From Paraburkholderia phenazinium (GTDB lineage: Bacteria; Pseudomonadota; Gammaproteobacteria; Burkholderiales; Burkholderiaceae): a stretch of 64,000 bases of DNA. Location of the stretch: positions 62,001 through 126,000 of the forward strand of contig NZ_FNCJ01000019.1 of the NCBI RefSeq assembly GCF_900100735.1, read 5' to 3'. Within the stretch, counting starts at the first letter, position 1; each line of letters begins with the position of its first letter. Under the pieces are notes generated by a model. That model ran no database searches. It was not told where the DNA came from and saw only the letters and a list, made by a program, of their open reading frames with translations. The translations under genes and the position numbers were made by a program. This document shows, piece by piece, positions 7,848-16,822 of this stretch.

Positions 7848-10800
7848 ATGGCGGAAGCTGATCGCATAAGAACATATCTGACGGGGCGGCAGTCTGCGCA
7901 CCTGAAACTGAAGCCGCGCAAGCCGCAGGGAGTTGACCGGGACGCTGACACCGGCAGGCCGAAACCCGCCCCTGCCGTATCGGTCGTATCCTGGGAAGTG
8001 CATGAGGAAATCAGCGAGCCGTACCGGGTCAAGGCCGTCATCTCTACGCCGGAACCGGTGAGCAGAAAGAAGGTACTCGGGCAGTTAGCGGAGTTCTCGA
8101 TCCAGCCTGAGGATGGGCGCGAACTGCGCAAATTCAACGGTTTTGTGTCACGCTTCGATCTGGTATCGGAATCGCGTGACGGTTGCACCTATCGCGTTGT
8201 GATCCGCCAGCGGCTTGCTCTCCTCGACGGGCCGAGTAACTGCGTCACATACCAGCGGATGACATCGTGGGAGATCATCAGGGCCGTCCTTGAGCGTCAC
8301 GAAATCCGCTTCTGGATGCAGGTGGAATTTCGCCTCAGGCGTGAACATCCGAAACACGACTTCCGGTTCCAGTTCAACATGGGGGACTGGGCCTATATCA
8401 AGCTGGAAATGGAACAGGGTGGCCTGTTCTGTTTTACGACGACCGGCGAACATGGCGACGTCCTGGTTATTGCCGATGACTTAGACGGCTACGAGCGGCC
8501 CTACCTCACAGTGCTTGACCGTCCCACTGCCGGATTGTCAACGTTTGAAGAGTCCATCTTTTCCTTCAAGGTCAGCACGCGTACCGTGCCGGAATCTTTT
8601 GTCGTTGCGGATTACAACCCGGAAAGTGCGTGGGAAGTTCTGCGTAACGAAAGCAGCGCTGCACCGGATGACGGGACGATGGTGGGCACACCCTACGTCT
8701 GGGGTACGCATCATGAAGACGCCGAGGGCGCAAAGCGCGAGGCGCACTTGCGGCATGAGGCGGCGCTTGCACAGCAGGTCCGCTACAAGGTGAAGTCGAC
8801 CGTGCTGGCACTCAGGCCGGGTCGTGTCGTGCGTTCTGATCGGGCGCTTGAAGATACGACATGGGGCATGTTGGTTACAAAGGTCGTGCATAGCGGCGCG
8901 CGCAACGCCAGCTATATGAACCGCTTCACCGCCATTCCGGCCGACCGTCCGTACCGGACGGCCATCGACGAAAGCCGGTGGCCCAAAATACATGGCACAC
9001 TCGGAGCAACGATCTGTTCTCCTGATAAATACAAATTTGCCTACCTGACTGACAAGGGGGAGTATGTCGCGCGCTTTCATTGCGACTTCGGCAACTGGCC
9101 CAAAGGCGCGGAGAGCGTTCCGCTGCGACTGGCGAAGCCCTTTGCTGGCAAGAACCATACGGGCATGCACATGCCCGCGCTGGACGGCGACGAGGCCCTG
9201 GTGGGCTTTCGCGAAGGCAACCCAAACAAGCCGATCCTGGTGGGTTTCGTCCACAACAGCCAGCGCCCCGACCTCATCAATTCCTCGCGGCGGCGCATGT
9301 CGCGCAACGAAATCCGCACACAGTCCAACAAGCTGTGGATGGATGACTTTGACAACCAGCAGGGTATCGAACTCAGCACCGAGCATTCGGGCCGCTCGCA
9401 GCTCAACCTCGGTTTTATACCGGACGGTGAACTGAAGGAGCGTGGCGCGGGCGCAGAACTGAGGACTTCGGGGCATCTGGTCGGGCGCGGCGGTGCTGGC
9501 GCGATGCTCACGGCCTATAACCAGGCCGGTGGCAGCGGCAAGGTGCTCGCGATGGATGAGACGGATGCGCAACTGACGGATCATCAGGTGTTCGTCAAGT
9601 CACTGGCCGATTCTGCCGGGGCGTCGAAGGCATCGCCAGCCGATCTGGATGCGCAGCAGGCGATCCATGACGGCCTGAAGGAACTGAAGAAACCTGGTGT
9701 CCTGGTCAGTGGTCCGGGGCCAGTCGGCGTGGCATCAGGCGACGGTGTACATCTTGCTGCCGATGGCTCGATCATCGGCAGCGCGAAGAAGGGCGTGCAT
9801 TTCAGTACGCTCAAGCGTTTCACCGTGGCCGCGCGTGATCTGGTATCGGTGTTCTCGCAGAAGGGCATGAGCCTCATTACCTCGGCGGGCGATTTCGTTG
9901 CGCAGGCCCAGCGTGGCCGCATGCAGCTTGCCTCGCAGGAGGACATGTCTGTCGAGTCGGTCAACGGCGTGGTTCACGTGAAGGCGGCGAAGGAGATCAT
10001 CCTGAACGTGAACGGCAGCTACGTGAAGATCAACGGGGGTGGCGTCGAGATCGGTTCGCGTGGCGGCGTGCTGTACCGCACGGCTGGCGTAAAAGGGACC
10101 GGGCCTGCACAGATGGACCTGAGTGGCGCGGCTTTCGCTCCTGCGTTCGTGCCGTACACGTCAGCATGCGAGGTGTGGCGCACCAACCCGGGCTTCGTAC
10201 CTCCACCAGTGCCTGCGCCCGCCCTCGACGCAGGCGCAGTGCCGCCTGCACCGTCGCCGGATATGGGAGCGGTGCCACCGTCATTCCTTGGTGGCATTTT
10301 CGGCGGGGGTTCAGCCACGGATTCTGAAAAGCCGGGTAATGGTGGCTTGACGATCAATGACCCGGAAAATGAAAAGGCTTATTGTCTTCCTCCTGATCCG
10401 ATTCAGTTAACGAGTCCTGCGGCCTGTAACTGGCAACTGGCAGATTTTGTTGAGTCGGCAACGATGACACGGGAGACACCGACATATCAGAAGTACGGCT
10501 GGACGAGAGCCGAGCGTCTTACGAACGGTGGTCAACCTGTCATGTGCGCTGGAACGGCACCGACTACGTGCCAGTTCACCTATGATTCAACCAATAAAAC
10601 GTTGAGCGCCAAGGTCGTGACTGCGTTGGTGCCGCGTCTGCTGGTCAAAATGAATCCTGCGACCGGAGAACCGGTGCGCGATGAAAATAACGAGTACATT
10701 GTCGTGCAATACGAGACGTTCGGAAATGGCGCGAATTCTCATAAAAGCTTTGCAGAGCAGGGGCTGATGCTGGTAGAGCGTGACCTGAAGGATGTTGACG

Positions 10801-11381
10801 CTTCAACGTACAAAAGCCAGATTGAAAAGACGTTGAATCAAGGCAATTACAAGCTGATCTTGGACGGCTGTTCCAAGGGGGCAGCCTGTGGCTGCCGGAT
10901 TTCGGTGAAATTTTGCGCGGACGTGCACGTAGTAAGGGCGGCTGATGCTCCTGCGCTCAATCCGAACATCACGATTAATCTGTATCCGACTACCGCACGG
11001 GCTGATGCCAATAACTGGCCGGAAAAAGAGTTTGATTTGCAGGCAACTGCAGGGCGATATGCAGAAAAAACTACGCAAACGAAAGCACATGAAACGGGCC
11101 ATCTTTTCAATTTCCCGGACGAGTACTGGCAACAGGGTGGTTTTGTACACTCAATTTACGTCAATGATGGGCTGAACATCGATTTCAACCTTGCGGATGC
11201 AAACAGGGCAAAGAATAATTTCTGGATAATTGAGACCGATACTAATCTTATGGGCGGCGGATGTCTCAAGCCTACGGCAACCACGTCGCCGTATTACCTT
11301 GAATATATTCGTAGATGGTTTTCCGCACACACCAATAAGCTGTGGAGGGTTGGTTATGACGCGTCTACCAAGAAATCTTGA
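7848..11381 (+). CDS. Type VI secretion VgrG spike fused to a C-terminal zinc metallopeptidase effector
   Basis: A 1177-aa protein. Residues 1 to about 550 form the VgrG gp27/gp5-like trimeric spike (for example MHMPALDGDEALVGFREGNP). Residues about 550-790 carry a DUF2345-like beta-helix, then a Pro-rich linker (about 795-840). The last 330 residues are an extension with HETGH (1081-1085) followed by PDEYW, the HExxH...DEY pattern of zincin peptidases, and a later NLMGGG that could be a Met-turn. It should be delivered into target cells as an evolved VgrG. The start at 7848 follows AAAGGG. Base composition turns AT-richer after about 10,350, where the peptidase begins, suggesting domain exchange. 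Confidence 0.9.
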   Translation: MAEADRIRTYLTGRQSAHLKLKPRKPQGVDRDADTGRPKPAPAVSVVSWEVHEEISEPYRVKAVISTPEPVSRKKVLGQLAEFSIQPEDGRELRKFNGFVSRFDLVSESRDGCTYRVVIRQRLALLDGPSNCVTYQRMTSWEIIRAVLERHEIRFWMQVEFRLRREHPKHDFRFQFNMGDWAYIKLEMEQGGLFCFTTTGEHGDVLVIADDLDGYERPYLTVLDRPTAGLSTFEESIFSFKVSTRTVPESFVVADYNPESAWEVLRNESSAAPDDGTMVGTPYVWGTHHEDAEGAKREAHLRHEAALAQQVRYKVKSTVLALRPGRVVRSDRALEDTTWGMLVTKVVHSGARNASYMNRFTAIPADRPYRTAIDESRWPKIHGTLGATICSPDKYKFAYLTDKGEYVARFHCDFGNWPKGAESVPLRLAKPFAGKNHTGMHMPALDGDEALVGFREGNPNKPILVGFVHNSQRPDLINSSRRRMSRNEIRTQSNKLWMDDFDNQQGIELSTEHSGRSQLNLGFIPDGELKERGAGAELRTSGHLVGRGGAGAMLTAYNQAGGSGKVLAMDETDAQLTDHQVFVKSLADSAGASKASPADLDAQQAIHDGLKELKKPGVLVSGPGPVGVASGDGVHLAADGSIIGSAKKGVHFSTLKRFTVAARDLVSVFSQKGMSLITSAGDFVAQAQRGRMQLASQEDMSVESVNGVVHVKAAKEIILNVNGSYVKINGGGVEIGSRGGVLYRTAGVKGTGPAQMDLSGAAFAPAFVPYTSACEVWRTNPGFVPPPVPAPALDAGAVPPAPSPDMGAVPPSFLGGIFGGGSATDSEKPGNGGLTINDPENEKAYCLPPDPIQLTSPAACNWQLADFVESATMTRETPTYQKYGWTRAERLTNGGQPVMCAGTAPTTCQFTYDSTNKTLSAKVVTALVPRLLVKMNPATGEPVRDENNEYIVVQYETFGNGANSHKSFAEQGLMLVERDLKDVDASTYKSQIEKTLNQGNYKLILDGCSKGAACGCRISVKFCADVHVVRAADAPALNPNITINLYPTTARADANNWPEKEFDLQATAGRYAEKTTQTKAHETGHLFNFPDEYWQQGGFVHSIYVNDGLNIDFNLADANRAKNNFWIIETDTNLMGGGCLKPTATTSPYYLEYIRRWFSAHTNKLWRVGYDASTKKS

Positions 11382-12816
11382 TCGAATGATTCAGTCATTT
11401 TTGTTGCTGCTAATTTTTGTGTTGATGGGAGGTAGATGCGTTATGGCAAATGAATTAGATAGCGATGCCATGAAGCCCGGTGCTTTTACCATATCGGAGT
11501 CTGGCGGACTTCAATATGGCTCTAGGCAAATGAGCTTTGATGGCGACAGTAAATTCTACTTTGCCAAAGGTGACACAATCAACGATGAAACCCGGACTGG
11601 CGTTGGCGTATTTGCTCTCAATCTGCAAAATAGCGATGTGCAGAAACTGAAAGACGTGGTGGCGGCTTTATGTGACAAGGACATTCAAACGGGTGGGCCG
11701 GAAACCCATGACCCTGCCGCGACATTTACCGTCGTCTGTCTGGAGGATGGTAAAGCCGTACAGCGGTCGGGTTCGGTGCGGCTGATTCCAGAGAGCTTCA
11801 GGCACCGGGTGTTTGACGTCCCTCTAAGGTTAGCGCAGCAGGCATGGACGGACGGTGGAAAGGTCATCAAGCTTGATTTCACGACCTTGAGTGTCGTGCA
11901 GAATGGTGATCATTATGTTGTTTCGGTGCGCTTCCTCAATTCCGGGGCACGGTGGATTAAATTTAAGACGCCGGATCAGTGGCCTGGTACTACTCCAGGC
12001 GGAGGCCTTGGTGTCGCGCCGTATAGCGAGCTTGGAAAAATGCAACCCCGTGATGATTGGGGGTTTAACCTGTCTGGTGCAAAGCAAATAAACAAAGATG
12101 AGTTTCCAGATGGATCGGTTTTTCTCAAACCTGGAGAAAGCATAGTATTTAAATTTGAAGCGGCCCCGGATAATAAAATCGCCAAAGGCGAGTATGATTT
12201 CTCTGGCGTGGCGTTTATGAAAATTGAATACGAAGGCTATGGATGGGGGCTATCGCAACAGGTTGATTTTAGACCGATAAAAACACACATCACCATTGAC
12301 CGTGATTACCCTTCTACGGCGCAAGAACGTGAGCAGTGGGAAGCGACGCATCGCGCCGCCATGTCGTCTCAACCAGTCAAGCCTGGCGAGACATTCGCGG
12401 AGGATGGCCTGTACCGCGCGGTGACGCTGATTTCGGGTGTCCGCTACCGCAGCCTTCAGGTCAAGCCGTTCAAGGCTGGGGACGTCGCCACCACCGAAAA
12501 CGTGAAGATGCCGATGGAGAACGGGAACGGCATCAGCATCAACGGGCCGGTGCAGTGGGAGTGGCAGGCCACCGCACCGACACCTGTCAAGCAGTATTCG
12601 TTTGACATGATTGAAGACACCCAGCAGTTCTGCGCGCCGGGTTCGACGTGTCCGCGCAGCGGGCGCTGGGTTGCCCGCATCAATGCGGGATCGAGTTCCC
12701 TGTACCCGGAATACCGCCATGACCTGTCGAGCCTTGTGACGCTACGGCGCGGCCAGCCGATGCCCGCCATCCGGGGTGCAGGCGAGGTGGCCGATTGGGA
12801 ATGGGTGGGAGCCTGA
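11356..12816 (+). CDS. Exported protein, candidate partner/immunity protein of the VgrG metallopeptidase
   Basis: A 486-aa protein overlapping the vgrG 3' end by 26 bp, with GGAGG 8 nt before its ATG. The N-terminus (FLLLLIFVLMGGRCVMA) is a hydrophobic signal, so it is periplasmic or membrane-bound. The rest has no recognised catalytic motif. The first about 320 residues are in AT-richer DNA and the last about 160 in GC-rich DNA typical of the neighbours, pointing to a mosaic gene with a conserved C-terminal module (RSGRWVAR, GQPMPAIRGAG). Immediate linkage to a toxin-bearing VgrG suggests an immunity or loading protein. This is inference. Confidence 0.65.
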   Translation: MTRLPRNLDRMIQSFLLLLIFVLMGGRCVMANELDSDAMKPGAFTISESGGLQYGSRQMSFDGDSKFYFAKGDTINDETRTGVGVFALNLQNSDVQKLKDVVAALCDKDIQTGGPETHDPAATFTVVCLEDGKAVQRSGSVRLIPESFRHRVFDVPLRLAQQAWTDGGKVIKLDFTTLSVVQNGDHYVVSVRFLNSGARWIKFKTPDQWPGTTPGGGLGVAPYSELGKMQPRDDWGFNLSGAKQINKDEFPDGSVFLKPGESIVFKFEAAPDNKIAKGEYDFSGVAFMKIEYEGYGWGLSQQVDFRPIKTHITIDRDYPSTAQEREQWEATHRAAMSSQPVKPGETFAEDGLYRAVTLISGVRYRSLQVKPFKAGDVATTENVKMPMENGNGISINGPVQWEWQATAPTPVKQYSFDMIEDTQQFCAPGSTCPRSGRWVARINAGSSSLYPEYRHDLSSLVTLRRGQPMPAIRGAGEVADWEWVGA

Positions 12817-12817
12817 G

Positions 12818-13102
12818 ATGGGAGCACGCGCCCATATTTACGAAGGCGACCGTACCACTGCGCGCGGGACTGTGGCCGATGGCATCGATGGCACCGGCTA
12901 CAACGGACGCAGGATGGGCTATATCGGCGCACCCGTGACCTGTCCGGCCTGTGGCACGACCGGCAGGATTGGCCGCAACGGTGAGCGCTTCGAACAGGAC
13001 TGGTACGGCAAGGTGCCCGCGCTGGAGGGCGACTTCTGCCTGTGCGCCTGCAACCCGAAACCCAGGCTGCTTGCCTCGCAGCACGAATGGACAGTTGACT
13101 GA
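12818..13102 (+). CDS. PAAR-domain spike-tip protein
   Basis: A 94-aa PAAR-repeat protein (GDRTTARGTVADGID, MGYIGAPVTCPACG, then CNPKPRLLASQ). It should cap the VgrG trimer and sharpen the T6SS spike. Cysteines and histidine typical of the zinc-holding apex are present. The ATG overlaps nothing but lies 1 nt after the upstream stop, so it belongs to the vgrG operon. It carries no C-terminal toxin extension. Confidence 0.88.
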   Translation: MGARAHIYEGDRTTARGTVADGIDGTGYNGRRMGYIGAPVTCPACGTTGRIGRNGERFEQDWYGKVPALEGDFCLCACNPKPRLLASQHEWTVD

Positions 13103-13113
13103 CTGGAGGCTGG

Positions 13114-14562
13114 ATGAGTTTTCGCTGGAACCTGCAGTTCCCGTCCGAGCAGGCGGCCTATGAGCCGCTGCCCGTCTGGTTCTATCTCCTGCTATACCTG
13201 CTTGTCGAGGGTGTCGCCCTCGCCATGGTGGTGCCTGGCCTGCCGAAGTATGGCGCCGTACCTTGGGACAGAGTCGTGCGTTACGCGGTCGCGGTGCCGT
13301 TTTTCTGCTGGCTGGCAATGAGTTGTATTGTGTACTGGTTTTCGTATGACATCCCGGCGACGCTGGCCGCATACCACAACTCGGCACGCTGGCACCAGAT
13401 AAGCGGCTGGCAACGGCAAAGCCGCTCGGGCATGGCGGTGCTCGACAGCGTGATCCTCACGCCTGAGCCGGACCTGGCCGAGCGCATGCTGGCACTAGAA
13501 GGCACACCGCCCGAGAATCCCGGCAAGGTCATGGCGCTGGGAAGCATCGCGGCGGCCGATGATGGTTCGCGTCTGGCCCGCCTGCTGGATGCGCTGCTCG
13601 CACCAATGGCTGCACGGCTCGCGCAGGTGGCGAAAGGCGGGTCGTTCGAGATCGTGATGCAGTGCGACCACGAGGTGCTGTCCAGCGAGGTTCTGGCAGC
13701 CTGGGGCAGGCTGGCGCTACCGGGTAAACCGGTGGTGCGGTGGCTCGATAACCGCCGCGATGTTGGCTTTGCGGACAAGTGGTTTGAGGACGAGTCGCGC
13801 CCGAACGGCTGGTACGGACATGACAGGACACCGAAGTATCGTCTCCTGTTGACCTGGCATCTGAACAAGGTCGGGCCAGATGCCGTACACAAGGATTCTG
13901 AAGCGGCAGTGGCGTTGCTGCTGGGTTCGCCCGCACTCATGTACGAGAAGCCGGAACTGAAGCGCCAGGCATGGCTGCTGCGCCAGATTACGGGCGACGC
14001 CGATCAAGCGGACAGACTGCTTGCCTTGTTGCTCAATGCCGAACAGGTGCCCAGCGAGCGTATCCGTCACTTCTGGCACAGCGGACTCAAGGGGCTGGCA
14101 CAGCATGCGACGCTTGGCGCTGTCAGGGAGTCCGGCCTGAAGGTGGAAGCGCACGCGCTCGATCCGGCCATCGGCCCGCAGGCCCCCGCGGCGCGCTGGC
14201 TGATTCAGGCGCTGGCCGCGAAGATGGCGCATTTCGGCCAGGGGACACAACTCATTGCCGTGCCTCACGAACAGGGTATCGCGCTGAATCTGGTGGCGAA
14301 GGAACCGGCTCCGGTGAACGTGCCATGGAAGGAGGAATACGGCTACAAGCTGGTGCTGGGTCCTGAATTCGCCGCGCTCGTGTCGCTCTGGACGGTCGGC
14401 ATGCTGCTGTCACCGGACACGGGCTGGAGTTCAACGGACACGCTTGTTACGTGCTTGACCGTCTTTTTCATGCTGGTGTTTTTCATCATCCGTCATCCTG
14501 GACTCGTCTCACGGATGGCGGAATCGACGCTGGAGTTTGTGGCAAGCGTGATTGGATTTTGA
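13114..14562 (+). CDS. Membrane protein of the vgrG-PAAR module, function unknown
   Basis: A 482-aa protein with two N-terminal membrane segments (about residues 20-45 and 55-80) and one or two C-terminal ones (about 415-460). Between them is a soluble domain of about 330 residues. It starts 11 nt after the PAAR stop with GGAGG-type spacing. I do not recognise the family with certainty; similar membrane proteins follow PAAR genes in Burkholderia T6SS islands. It could be a PAAR-dependent effector or an inner-membrane immunity protein. Confidence 0.7.
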   Translation: MSFRWNLQFPSEQAAYEPLPVWFYLLLYLLVEGVALAMVVPGLPKYGAVPWDRVVRYAVAVPFFCWLAMSCIVYWFSYDIPATLAAYHNSARWHQISGWQRQSRSGMAVLDSVILTPEPDLAERMLALEGTPPENPGKVMALGSIAAADDGSRLARLLDALLAPMAARLAQVAKGGSFEIVMQCDHEVLSSEVLAAWGRLALPGKPVVRWLDNRRDVGFADKWFEDESRPNGWYGHDRTPKYRLLLTWHLNKVGPDAVHKDSEAAVALLLGSPALMYEKPELKRQAWLLRQITGDADQADRLLALLLNAEQVPSERIRHFWHSGLKGLAQHATLGAVRESGLKVEAHALDPAIGPQAPAARWLIQALAAKMAHFGQGTQLIAVPHEQGIALNLVAKEPAPVNVPWKEEYGYKLVLGPEFAALVSLWTVGMLLSPDTGWSSTDTLVTCLTVFFMLVFFIIRHPGLVSRMAESTLEFVASVIGF

Positions 14563-14649
14563 ATAGGAGAACCACATGCCGAATATGCAGGATATTCCGC
14601 ACCGTTCGAATCACGCGTGCAGTCGCGTGCAAGATGGCGCAGGGTCTAC

Positions 14650-15012
14650 ATGAAGGTCCATGTCAGCAAGTGGCTGCTGTTGATCATCGCATGTGCGGTC
14701 CTGCTCACGGCCATCGCCGTGTGGGGCTGGTGGGACCGGGAACCGGTCTGGTGGTATCCCGTAGCCGTAGCGGTGTTTGCGTGGCTCAGCTTCGCAGGCG
14801 TGATGGTCCTGTCAACAATCCGCGGCTGGCGATCCTATGTCTCGACCATCATGTACATGGAAGCGCTTGAAGATGGCCTGTGCAAGGACAGACCATTCAC
14901 CTGGGAGGGGCGCGACCGGTGGTACAAGGAACACGGTTCTCCTTGGCGGCTGCAACCTGTGCCGGAATCCATGCTGATGCACCAGGGCACGGAAGACTGG
15001 CCCATGGTCTGA
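14650..15012 (+). CDS. Small two-span inner-membrane protein, candidate immunity protein
   Basis: A 120-aa protein with two hydrophobic spans (KWLLLIIACAVLLTAIAVWG and WYPVAVAVFAWLSFAGVMVL) and a soluble, Trp-rich tail. The ATG overlaps the stop of a tiny frame beginning at 14577 (MPNMQDIPHRS...), which has its own GGAGA site. Translation may be coupled through that leader, or the leader may be the true 5' end lost to a frameshift. Its position at the end of a PAAR operon fits an immunity role. This is inference. Confidence 0.6.
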   Translation: MKVHVSKWLLLIIACAVLLTAIAVWGWWDREPVWWYPVAVAVFAWLSFAGVMVLSTIRGWRSYVSTIMYMEALEDGLCKDRPFTWEGRDRWYKEHGSPWRLQPVPESMLMHQGTEDWPMV

Positions 15013-15200
15013 AGCTTGAGAGTGATTTTTAGCGAGATGTCAATGGGCGACGTACATCCCCGGCAAGGCTGTCGCAGTGCGACAAGGATTCCCAGTGACG
15101 CGATTGCGCCAGCAAATCGGTTACACGCTAGTTACACGACAGAGGAGAATGGAAGCGGGGTTGTAGGCCTTTTTTGTAACTATTTGATTTATTTGGTTAT
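15013..15200. other. Right-end segment of the island, no gene
   Basis: This non-coding stretch becomes AT-rich at its right end (about 15170-15200), just before homology to the MFS gene resumes. Short direct repeats TTACACG/CTAGTTACACG lie around 15120-15138. No integrase, attachment core or terminator could be defined. The transition to native sequence is at about 15200-15213, where the reading VADGLTRDAFSKAGWRMPF begins to match an MHS-type transporter. Confidence 0.4.
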
Positions 15201-15968
15201 GTTGCTGATGGTCTAACCCGCGATGCCTTTTCGAAGGCGGGCTGGCGGATGCCGTTCGTGCTCGGCGTGCTGATCGCGCCGGTCGGCCTGTATCTGCGCC
15301 GCCGCCTCACCGACGATACGCCCGGCGCGCATCATCACGGTTTGCAACGCGGCGTGCTGCACGAGCTGTTTACCCAGCACTTGCGCACGCTGCTGTTGAT
15401 CACGCTTGCTGTGATGGGCGGCACGGTTTCGACGTATGTCCTGACCTTCTATATGCCGACCTATGCGATCCACACGCTGGGCTTGCCGATGTCCCTATCG
15501 ATGCTGGTCGGTGTGGCCTCGGGTCTGGTCGTGCTGATCATGTGCCCGCTGTTCGGTTTGCTGTCCGATCGGTTGAGGAGCCGCAAGCTGCCGATCCTGT
15601 TCGGCCGCGGCGTGCTGGTGCTGGTGCTGCTGCTGTTTCCGGCCTTCATGTTGATGAACCGCTTTCCGACGATCGCCGCCATCATGCCGCTGACCGCGCT
15701 GATGCTGGTGTTCTACTCGATGGGCTCGGCGTCCGAGTTTGCGCTCATGTGCGAATCGTTTCCTCGGCATGTGCGGGCCACGGGGATTTCGATTGCGTAT
15801 GCGGTAAGCGTCTGCGTGTTCGGCGGCACGGCGCAACTGGTGGCGACGTGGCTGGTGCGGGCGACCGGCAGCAAGCTCGCGCCCGCCGCCTACGTCGCGA
15901 CGTGCGTCGTGATTTCGTTGATTGCCGTGTCGAACCTGCGGGAGACGGCCGATAAAGTGTTGGATTGA
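15201..15968 (+). pseudogene. MHS/MFS-type transporter, 3' half only
   Basis: About 255 residues covering the second half of a metabolite:H+ symporter family protein. They include the central GWRMPFVLGVLIAPVGLYLR segment and the last six membrane helices (TYVLTFYMPTYAI, GLLSDRLRSRKLPIL, ASEFALMCESFPRHVRATG). The family is normally about 430 aa, so the first 170-180 residues, with helices 1-5, are missing. No 5' half is seen near 3.1 kb, so the island replaced rather than simply split it. It converges with the PcaR-like gene, and its former substrate may have been an aromatic or dicarboxylic acid. Confidence 0.85.
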
Positions 15969-15988
15969 GCGCTGGACCGAGCCGCAGC

Positions 15989-16822
15989 CTAGCCCCTCCG
16001 CGCCACCAGATCCGACACGTTCTGCGCCGCCTGCTGCAACGGCTCCAGAAACGCCTTCACCATCTGCTTGGCCGAATTGCGCTGGGCATTGCCGCTGATA
16101 TTCATGGCCGCGATCACCCGCCCTTGCCGGTTGCGGATTGGCGCGGACAGCGAGATCAGACCACCTTCCAGTTCCTGATCGACAATCGCCCATCCCTGGC
16201 GGCGCACTTGGGCGATGATCTTTTTCAGCTCTTCCTTGTCGGTGACCGTGCGCGGCGTGTGAGCGTACAGCGGCGTCGAGCCGAGCGTGGCGTCGAGCGC
16301 TGCGTCGTCGAGCGCGGCCAGCAGCACGCGACCCATCGAGGTGCAATACGCCGGCAGGCGGCTGCCGATCGACAGGTTGATCGTCATGATCTTGTGGGTC
16401 GGCACGCGCAGCACATAGACGATTTCGGTGCGATCGAGCACGGCTGCCGAACAGCTTTCGTGGACCTGCGCCGAGAGTTCTTCCATCACCGGCTCGGCGA
16501 GGTTCCAGAACGGCATCGAGGTCAGATAGGCGAAGCCGAGATCGAGAATCTTCGGCGTCAGGCGGAACAGGCGTCCTTCCGTTTCGACATAGCCGAGCGT
16601 CTGCAAGGTCAGCAGAATGCGCCGCGCGCCGGCCCGCGTGAGGCCGGTGGCGGCGGCGACGTCGGTGAGCGTCTGCTCGGGGCGTTCCGCGTTGAACGCC
16701 CGGATCACCGCCAGACCGCGCGCGAACGACTGCACATACGAGTCGCCCGGTTTGTCCGGGGCGTCCGTCGTGTCGGGCGCGTTGGCGGGATCGGCAGGGG
16801 ACGCTTGCGGGGCTTTGCTCAT
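15989..16822 (-). CDS. IclR-family regulator, PcaR/PobR-like
   Basis: A 277-aa IclR protein: N-terminal wHTH (about residues 28-90: SFARGLAVIRAFN, then GLTRAGARRILLTLQTLGY) and a C-terminal effector-binding domain (YCTSMGRVLLAAL, ISLSAPIRNRQGRVIAAMNI). The sequence resembles the PcaR/PcaU/PobR beta-ketoadipate subgroup. The ATG at 16822 has AAGAGG upstream; an ATG 21 nt further out lacks a site. It may have controlled the now truncated transporter and could bind the two PcaR-like boxes before the pcaF-type gene at 24.3 kb. This regulatory link is inference. Confidence 0.87.
   Translation of the reverse strand: MSKAPQASPADPANAPDTTDAPDKPGDSYVQSFARGLAVIRAFNAERPEQTLTDVAAATGLTRAGARRILLTLQTLGYVETEGRLFRLTPKILDLGFAYLTSMPFWNLAEPVMEELSAQVHESCSAAVLDRTEIVYVLRVPTHKIMTINLSIGSRLPAYCTSMGRVLLAALDDAALDATLGSTPLYAHTPRTVTDKEELKKIIAQVRRQGWAIVDQELEGGLISLSAPIRNRQGRVIAAMNISGNAQRNSAKQMVKAFLEPLQQAAQNVSDLVARRG

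Larger units (their letters stand above)
3108..15200. mobile_element. Accessory island: phage-type HUH replicon plus T6SS VgrG-effector module
   Basis: The region between the M20 gene and the truncated MFS gene is bounded by a broken native gene on the right. It contains a repeat array resembling iterons, an AlpA-like HTH protein, a GPA-type replication endonuclease and an Ogr/Delta zinc finger, all typical of P2-like phages or their satellites. A VgrG/PAAR cargo block follows. No integrase, capsid, tail, terminase or portal gene is seen, so it is incomplete or uses another integration route. I found no convincing direct repeat at the ends, so both boundaries are approximate. Confidence 0.6.

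Noticed and set aside
3108..15200. Tyrosine integrase or attachment direct repeats at the island ends
   Set aside because: I searched both ends by eye for integrase motifs and for a shared core of 10 bp or more and found neither.
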